From Lautropia sp. SCN 70-15 (GTDB lineage: Bacteria > Pseudomonadota > Gammaproteobacteria > Burkholderiales > Burkholderiaceae_E): a DNA stretch of 16,133 bases. This document shows positions 12,962 to 16,133 of the stretch, piece after piece. The stretch covers positions 1 through 16,133 of the forward strand of contig MEEC01000031.1 of the NCBI GenBank assembly GCA_001724315.1. Reading direction: 5' to 3'. The translations under genes and the position numbers were made by a program. Position 1 is the stretch's first letter, and every line of letters starts with the position of its first letter. The notes beneath the pieces are model-generated. The model was not told the DNA's origin. It saw nothing but the letters and a program-made list of their open reading frames with translations, and searched no databases.

Positions 12962-14731
12962 ATGACGAATGACAGCGTGAAGAAGGACGGCACTCCGCCG
13001 AGCGACGGAAATCGCACGGCCCTGCCCGAACCGAGCTTCGATCGGTTCCCGCGCCACGAGGCGCTGGGGCGGCTGCTGCGCGGCTATGCGCAGGCGCGGC
13101 CGGACCTGTTCGAGCTGCGCGAGCTGGGGCGCAGCTGGGAAGGGCGCGAGATCTGGCTGCTGGTGGCGACCCAGCGCGCCACCGGGCCCGACACCGACAA
13201 GCCGGCCTTCTGGGTGGACGGCAACATCCATGCGGCCGAGCTGACCGCCTGCACCGCGGTGCTGTACTGGCTGCACCAGCTGGCCACCGGCTACGGCAGC
13301 GACCCGAAGATCACCGCGCTGCTCGACACCCGCTGCGTGTACCTGTGCCCGCGGCTCAACCCGGACGGCGCCGAGCTGGCGCTGGCCGACCGGCCGCGGC
13401 ACATCCGGTCCTCGACGCGGCCGTATCCCTTCGACGAAGCGCCGGTCGACGGCCTCACCGTGGAGGACGTCGACGGCGACGGCCGCATCCTCACGATGCG
13501 GATCCAGGATCCGCACGGCGGCTGGAAGCCGCACCCCGAGGAGCCGCGCCTGCTCGTGCCGCGCGAGCCCGGCGACCTGCAGGGGCCCTTCTACCGGGTG
13601 ATCCCGGAGGGCCTGCTGACGAACTGGGACGGCGTGTCGGTCAACGTCAACCGCGACCGCGAAGGCCTGGACCTGAACCGCAACTTCCCGCCCAACTGGC
13701 GGCAGGAGTTCGAGCAGGTCGGCGCGGGCCCCTTTCCGACCAGCGAGCCCGAGGTCCGGGCCATGGTGCAGTTCGTGGCCGATCACCCGAACATCGGCGC
13801 CGCGGTCAGCTTCCACACGCACAGCGGCGTGATCCTGCGGCCGATGGGCGGCGAGGCCGACGAGCAGATGATTCCCGAGGACCTGTGGACGATCAAGCGG
13901 CTGTCGAAGCTCGGCGAGCGCCTGACCGGCTACCCGTCGGTGAGCATCTTCCACGACTTCAAGTACCACCCGAACGAGGTGATCAGCGGCACGCAGGACT
14001 GGTTCTACGAGCACCTGGGCGCGCTGTTCTGGACCGTGGAGCTGTGGGCGCCGAACCGGGAGGCCGGCATCACCGGCTACGACTGGATCGGCTGGTACCG
14101 CGAGCATCCGCCCGAGGACGACCTGAAGCTGCTGGCCTGGAGCGACGCGCAGTGCGGCGGCAAGGCGCACGTCGACTGGTACCCGTTCGAGCATCCGCAG
14201 CTGGGCCGCGTCGAGCTGGGCGGCTGGGACCGGATGAACTACTGGCGCAATCCGCCGCCCGAGCTGCGCGAGCGCGAAGTGGCCCGCTTCCCGGACTGGC
14301 TCGCCACGCTGGCGCTGTCGCTGCCCCGGCTCGAGCTGATCTCGGCCGAGGCCGTGCCGCTCGGGCACGACGCCGGGGACGATGACGAGCAGCCCTGGCG
14401 GGTACGGCTGGTCGTCGGCAACGCCGGCTACCTGCCGCAGTACGTGACGAAGCGCGCGCAGGCGCGCAAGACGGTGCGGGGCGTGATGATGTCGATCGAC
14501 CTGCCCGAGGGCGCCGAACTGGTGTCCGGCAAGCATCGGGAAGAAGCGGCGCAGCTGGAAGGCCATGCGCCCGCGACCTCCTTGCAGGCCTTCCTGCCCG
14601 CGCGCAGCGTGACCGGCGACCGGACCCACCGCGACTGGATCGTGCGGGCGCCGGCCGGCGCGACGCTCGTGCTCGCCGCCGACGGCGGGCGTGCCGGCAA
14701 GCTTCGCGTGGCGCTGACGCTGGGGCGTTGA
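12962..14731 (+). CDS. M14 family zinc metallocarboxypeptidase, cytoplasmic
   Basis: M14 enzymes remove C-terminal amino acids or cleave related amide bonds with one zinc ion. The 589-residue protein shows the zinc motif HxxE (H90-A-A-E93), the carboxylate-binding arginine region LNRNF (N239-R240-N241), the third zinc ligand in SFHTHSG (H285 or H287), and the catalytic glutamate E360 in WTVEL. A DxDxDG loop at 169-174 (DVDGDG) resembles a calcium-binding site. The catalytic domain ends near residue 380-450. The last 130 residues form a beta-rich region, perhaps an accessory domain. There is no signal peptide, so it probably acts in the cytoplasm, unlike digestive carboxypeptidases. The start is the ATG at 12962; a GTG two codons earlier is possible, and the open frame extends far upstream without coding signal. 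The substrate is unknown. Confidence 0.9.
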   Translation: MTNDSVKKDGTPPSDGNRTALPEPSFDRFPRHEALGRLLRGYAQARPDLFELRELGRSWEGREIWLLVATQRATGPDTDKPAFWVDGNIHAAELTACTAVLYWLHQLATGYGSDPKITALLDTRCVYLCPRLNPDGAELALADRPRHIRSSTRPYPFDEAPVDGLTVEDVDGDGRILTMRIQDPHGGWKPHPEEPRLLVPREPGDLQGPFYRVIPEGLLTNWDGVSVNVNRDREGLDLNRNFPPNWRQEFEQVGAGPFPTSEPEVRAMVQFVADHPNIGAAVSFHTHSGVILRPMGGEADEQMIPEDLWTIKRLSKLGERLTGYPSVSIFHDFKYHPNEVISGTQDWFYEHLGALFWTVELWAPNREAGITGYDWIGWYREHPPEDDLKLLAWSDAQCGGKAHVDWYPFEHPQLGRVELGGWDRMNYWRNPPPELREREVARFPDWLATLALSLPRLELISAEAVPLGHDAGDDDEQPWRVRLVVGNAGYLPQYVTKRAQARKTVRGVMMSIDLPEGAELVSGKHREEAAQLEGHAPATSLQAFLPARSVTGDRTHRDWIVRAPAGATLVLAADGGRAGKLRVALTLGR

Positions 14732-14739
14732 AGTGGGCG

Positions 14740-14778
14740 GCGACCGTACCGGCGAACGTACCAGCGACCGTACCGGCG
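14740..14778 (+). repeat. 12-bp tandem repeat x3 upstream of the aminotransferase
   Basis: GCGACCGTACCG, GCGAACGTACCA and GCGACCGTACCG follow one another, then a partial GCG. Each unit contains the palindrome GTAC, placed on one helical face about every 12 bp. The array starts 8 bp after the peptidase stop and 137 bp before the aminotransferase start, so it may be a regulator-binding array or a replication-slippage product. Confidence 0.8.
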
Positions 14779-14841
14779 CGGGGGCCTGACACTGCCGCCG
14801 GCGGGCGGCCCGGCCGGACCGGGACGGTCGCGGCCGGCGGG

Positions 14842-14849
14842 TATAGGCT
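14842..14849 (+). promoter_or_regulatory. Possible -10 region of the aminotransferase gene
   Basis: TATAGGCT is the only A/T-richer stretch in the 183-bp spacer and contains TATAGG and TAGGCT. It lies about 66 nt before the ATG. No -35 match is visible, so support is weak. Confidence 0.3.
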
Positions 14850-14871
14850 TTGAGCATCGAAGGCTCGCGCT

Positions 14872-14884
14872 CGCCTGACAGGCG
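14872..14884 (+). repeat. CGCCT-GAC-AGGCG inverted repeat in the aminotransferase leader
   Basis: Perfect 5-bp arms with a 3-nt loop lie between the possible -10 region and the start codon, 30 nt ahead of the ATG. It could form a small leader hairpin. The rest of the spacer is plain GC-rich sequence. Confidence 0.3.
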
Positions 14885-14914
14885 CGGCCGGTCAATCCGC
14901 AACGAGGCGCCACG

Positions 14915-16133
14915 ATGAACGACCGAACCGACCTTCCCGAAGACCTGCTCGCACGCCGCGTGGCCACGATGCGCAGCTCCGCGGTGCGTGACCTGCTGCA
15001 CGACGCGCGTCGGCCCGGCATGCTGTCTCTCGCGGGCGGACTGCCGGCGCCTGACCTCTTCGACGTCGAAGGCCTTCGCGCCGCGGCGGACGCGGCGCTG
15101 GCCCAGGCGCCACGCGAAGCGCTGCAGTACGGCACGACCGAGGGCGACACGGCGCTGCGCGCGCTGCTGGCGGCCGGCCTGCGCGCGCGCGGCGCCGCGG
15201 TGGCCGACGACGCGCCGCTGGTCACCACGGGTTCGCAGCAGGCGCTGGACCTGGTGGCCCGCGCGCTGCTCGAGCCGGGCGACGGCGTGGTGGTGGAGCG
15301 GCCCGGCTACCTCGCGGCGCTGCAGGTCTTCGCGTTGACCGAGGCCCGCTGCGTGGGCGTGGCCGGCGATGCGCACGGCCTGCGCGTCGACGACCTGCCC
15401 GAGCTTGCCGCCGAGGCCGGTCGGCAAGACCCGGCCGGCCGGCAAGACCGCGCGAGCGCATCCCGCGCCGGCGGCCGTCTGAAGCTGGCCTACGTGGTCA
15501 CGAACTTCGCCAACCCCACCGGCGCCACGCTGAGCCTGGAGCGCCGCATCGCCCTGCTCGAATGGGCGGTGCGCAACCGGGTGTTCGTGCTCGAGGACGA
15601 TCCCTACGGCGGCCTGCGCGTCGAGGGCGAGCACCTGCCGCCGCTGCTCGCGCTGGCCGAGCGCGTGCCCGGCGCGGCCGACTGGTGCGGCTACGTGTCG
15701 TCGCTGTCCAAGATCCTGGCGCCCGGCCTGCGGATCGGCTACGCGGTGCTGCCCGAGTGGCTGCGCGGACCGGTGGTGCGCACCAAGCAGGCGCTCGACC
15801 TGCACACCTCGACACTGGCCCAGGCGATCGCCGCCCGCTACCTGGCCGGCGGCCGTCTCGAAGCGCGGATGCCCGCGATGCGCGAGGCCTACCGCGAGCG
15901 CCGTGACGCGCTGTGCGAGGCGCTGGCGGCCGCCTTCGGCGACACGCTGCAACTGTCCAGACCCGACGGCGGCATGTTCGTCTGGGCGCGCTTCGCCGAC
16001 GGCACGGACACCACCCGCCTGCTGCCGGTGGCGCGCGATGCCGGGATGATCTTCGTGCCCGGCGAGGCCTTCTACGACGCGGCGCCGGACCGCGCCACGC
16101 TGCGGCTCAGCTTCGCGACCGCCACGCCGGCCC
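14915..16133 (+). CDS. PLP-dependent class I/II aminotransferase (2-aminoadipate/LysN type), 3' end cut by the window
   Basis: This fold-type I aminotransferase moves an amino group between an amino acid and a 2-keto acid. The visible 406 residues include MLSLAGGLPAPDLF near the start, LQYGTTEGDTALR, TGSQQALDL, NPTG at 200-203, the cofactor residues D228 and Y231 in EDDPYG, the Schiff-base lysine K266 in SSLSK, and the substrate carboxylate arginine R397 in LRLSF. The order matches the 2-aminoadipate aminotransferase/LysN and MocR C-terminal group, but no N-terminal DNA-binding domain is present. Only about 10-25 residues should be missing after the window edge. The ATG at 14915 has GAGG 7 nt upstream. 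An extra low-complexity stretch at about 168-187 comes from an 18-bp duplication. The amino acid substrate is not identifiable. Confidence 0.93.
   Translation, partial: MNDRTDLPEDLLARRVATMRSSAVRDLLHDARRPGMLSLAGGLPAPDLFDVEGLRAAADAALAQAPREALQYGTTEGDTALRALLAAGLRARGAAVADDAPLVTTGSQQALDLVARALLEPGDGVVVERPGYLAALQVFALTEARCVGVAGDAHGLRVDDLPELAAEAGRQDPAGRQDRASASRAGGRLKLAYVVTNFANPTGATLSLERRIALLEWAVRNRVFVLEDDPYGGLRVEGEHLPPLLALAERVPGAADWCGYVSSLSKILAPGLRIGYAVLPEWLRGPVVRTKQALDLHTSTLAQAIAARYLAGGRLEARMPAMREAYRERRDALCEALAAAFGDTLQLSRPDGGMFVWARFADGTDTTRLLPVARDAGMIFVPGEAFYDAAPDRATLRLSFATATPA
15415..15450 (+). repeat. In-frame 18-bp duplication inside the aminotransferase gene
   Basis: GGCCGGTCGGCAAGACCC (15415-15432) is repeated as GGCCGGCCGGCAAGACCG (15433-15450), with two differences. 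It encodes AGRQDP then AGRQDR at residues 168-179, part of a Ser/Ala/Arg/Gly-rich loop before the strand LKLAYVVTNF. The duplication keeps the frame. Confidence 0.75.

Noticed and set aside
14740..14778. CRISPR array
   Set aside because: The 12-bp repeats are directly adjacent with no spacers and far shorter than CRISPR repeats; no cas gene is present.
12920..15952. 1010-codon minus-strand open frame opposite the peptidase and aminotransferase
   Set aside because: It spans two well-supported genes and an intergenic spacer on the other strand, and has no recognisable domain.

Overview
The window is very GC-rich and densely packed, with thirteen genes, short intergenic gaps and strong G/C bias at third codon positions. 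It looks like the chromosome of a high-GC betaproteobacterium, most likely of the order Burkholderiales. That placement is inferred from composition and gene style; no rRNA or other taxonomic marker is present. I see no phage, insertion sequence, CRISPR, tRNA or rRNA.

Left part (27-6154, minus strand): a five-gene cluster read in the order ABC ATPase, Tat-secreted solute-binding protein, MalF-type permease, MalG-type permease and an IlvD/Edd dehydratase of the pentonate (L-arabinonate) dehydratase type. This is a complete CUT1-type carbohydrate importer followed by the enzyme that probably acts first on the imported sugar acid. A perfect 10-bp inverted repeat lies between the binding protein and the permeases, where many importers have a stem-loop that sets different expression levels.

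Middle part: a divergent spacer with a TTGAC-N4-GTCAA inverted repeat leads to a small four-helix protein with ferritin-like ExxH motifs (6352-6831) and an HPF/RaiA ribosome hibernation protein (6897-7265). HPF converges on an Ldh-family NAD(P)-dependent oxidoreductase (7273-8355, minus). A second divergent spacer (8356-8517), with a -10-like TACAAT inside an inverted repeat, leads to a plus-strand run of three genes: an HpcH/HpaI aldolase starting at TTG, an SDR-fold protein that lacks the usual catalytic Tyr and Lys, and a Kef-type K+/H+ antiporter with an RCK domain. Dehydratase and aldolase together suggest degradation of a sugar acid through a 2-keto-3-deoxy intermediate to pyruvate plus an aldehyde. 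The substrate cannot be read from the sequence.

Right part: the antiporter converges, across a GC-rich spacer with tandem hairpin repeats, on a two-domain methylglyoxal synthase-like protein (11951-12907, minus). Its C-terminal domain keeps all catalytic residues and its N-terminal copy has lost them. Because E. coli Kef antiporters are opened by glutathione adducts of methylglyoxal and related electrophiles, this pairing is the most suggestive association in the window. A cytoplasmic M14 metallocarboxypeptidase (12962-14731, plus) is divergent from it, with a 14-bp tandem repeat and G-quadruplex motif between them. The window ends in a class I/II PLP aminotransferase (14915 to beyond 16133, plus) preceded by a 12-bp x 3 tandem repeat.

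No gene-free stretch exceeds about 200 bp. I found no clearly unprecedented system. The most useful leads are the duplicated methylglyoxal synthase beside the Kef antiporter, the catalytically altered SDR beside the aldolase, and the small ferritin-like protein upstream of HPF.
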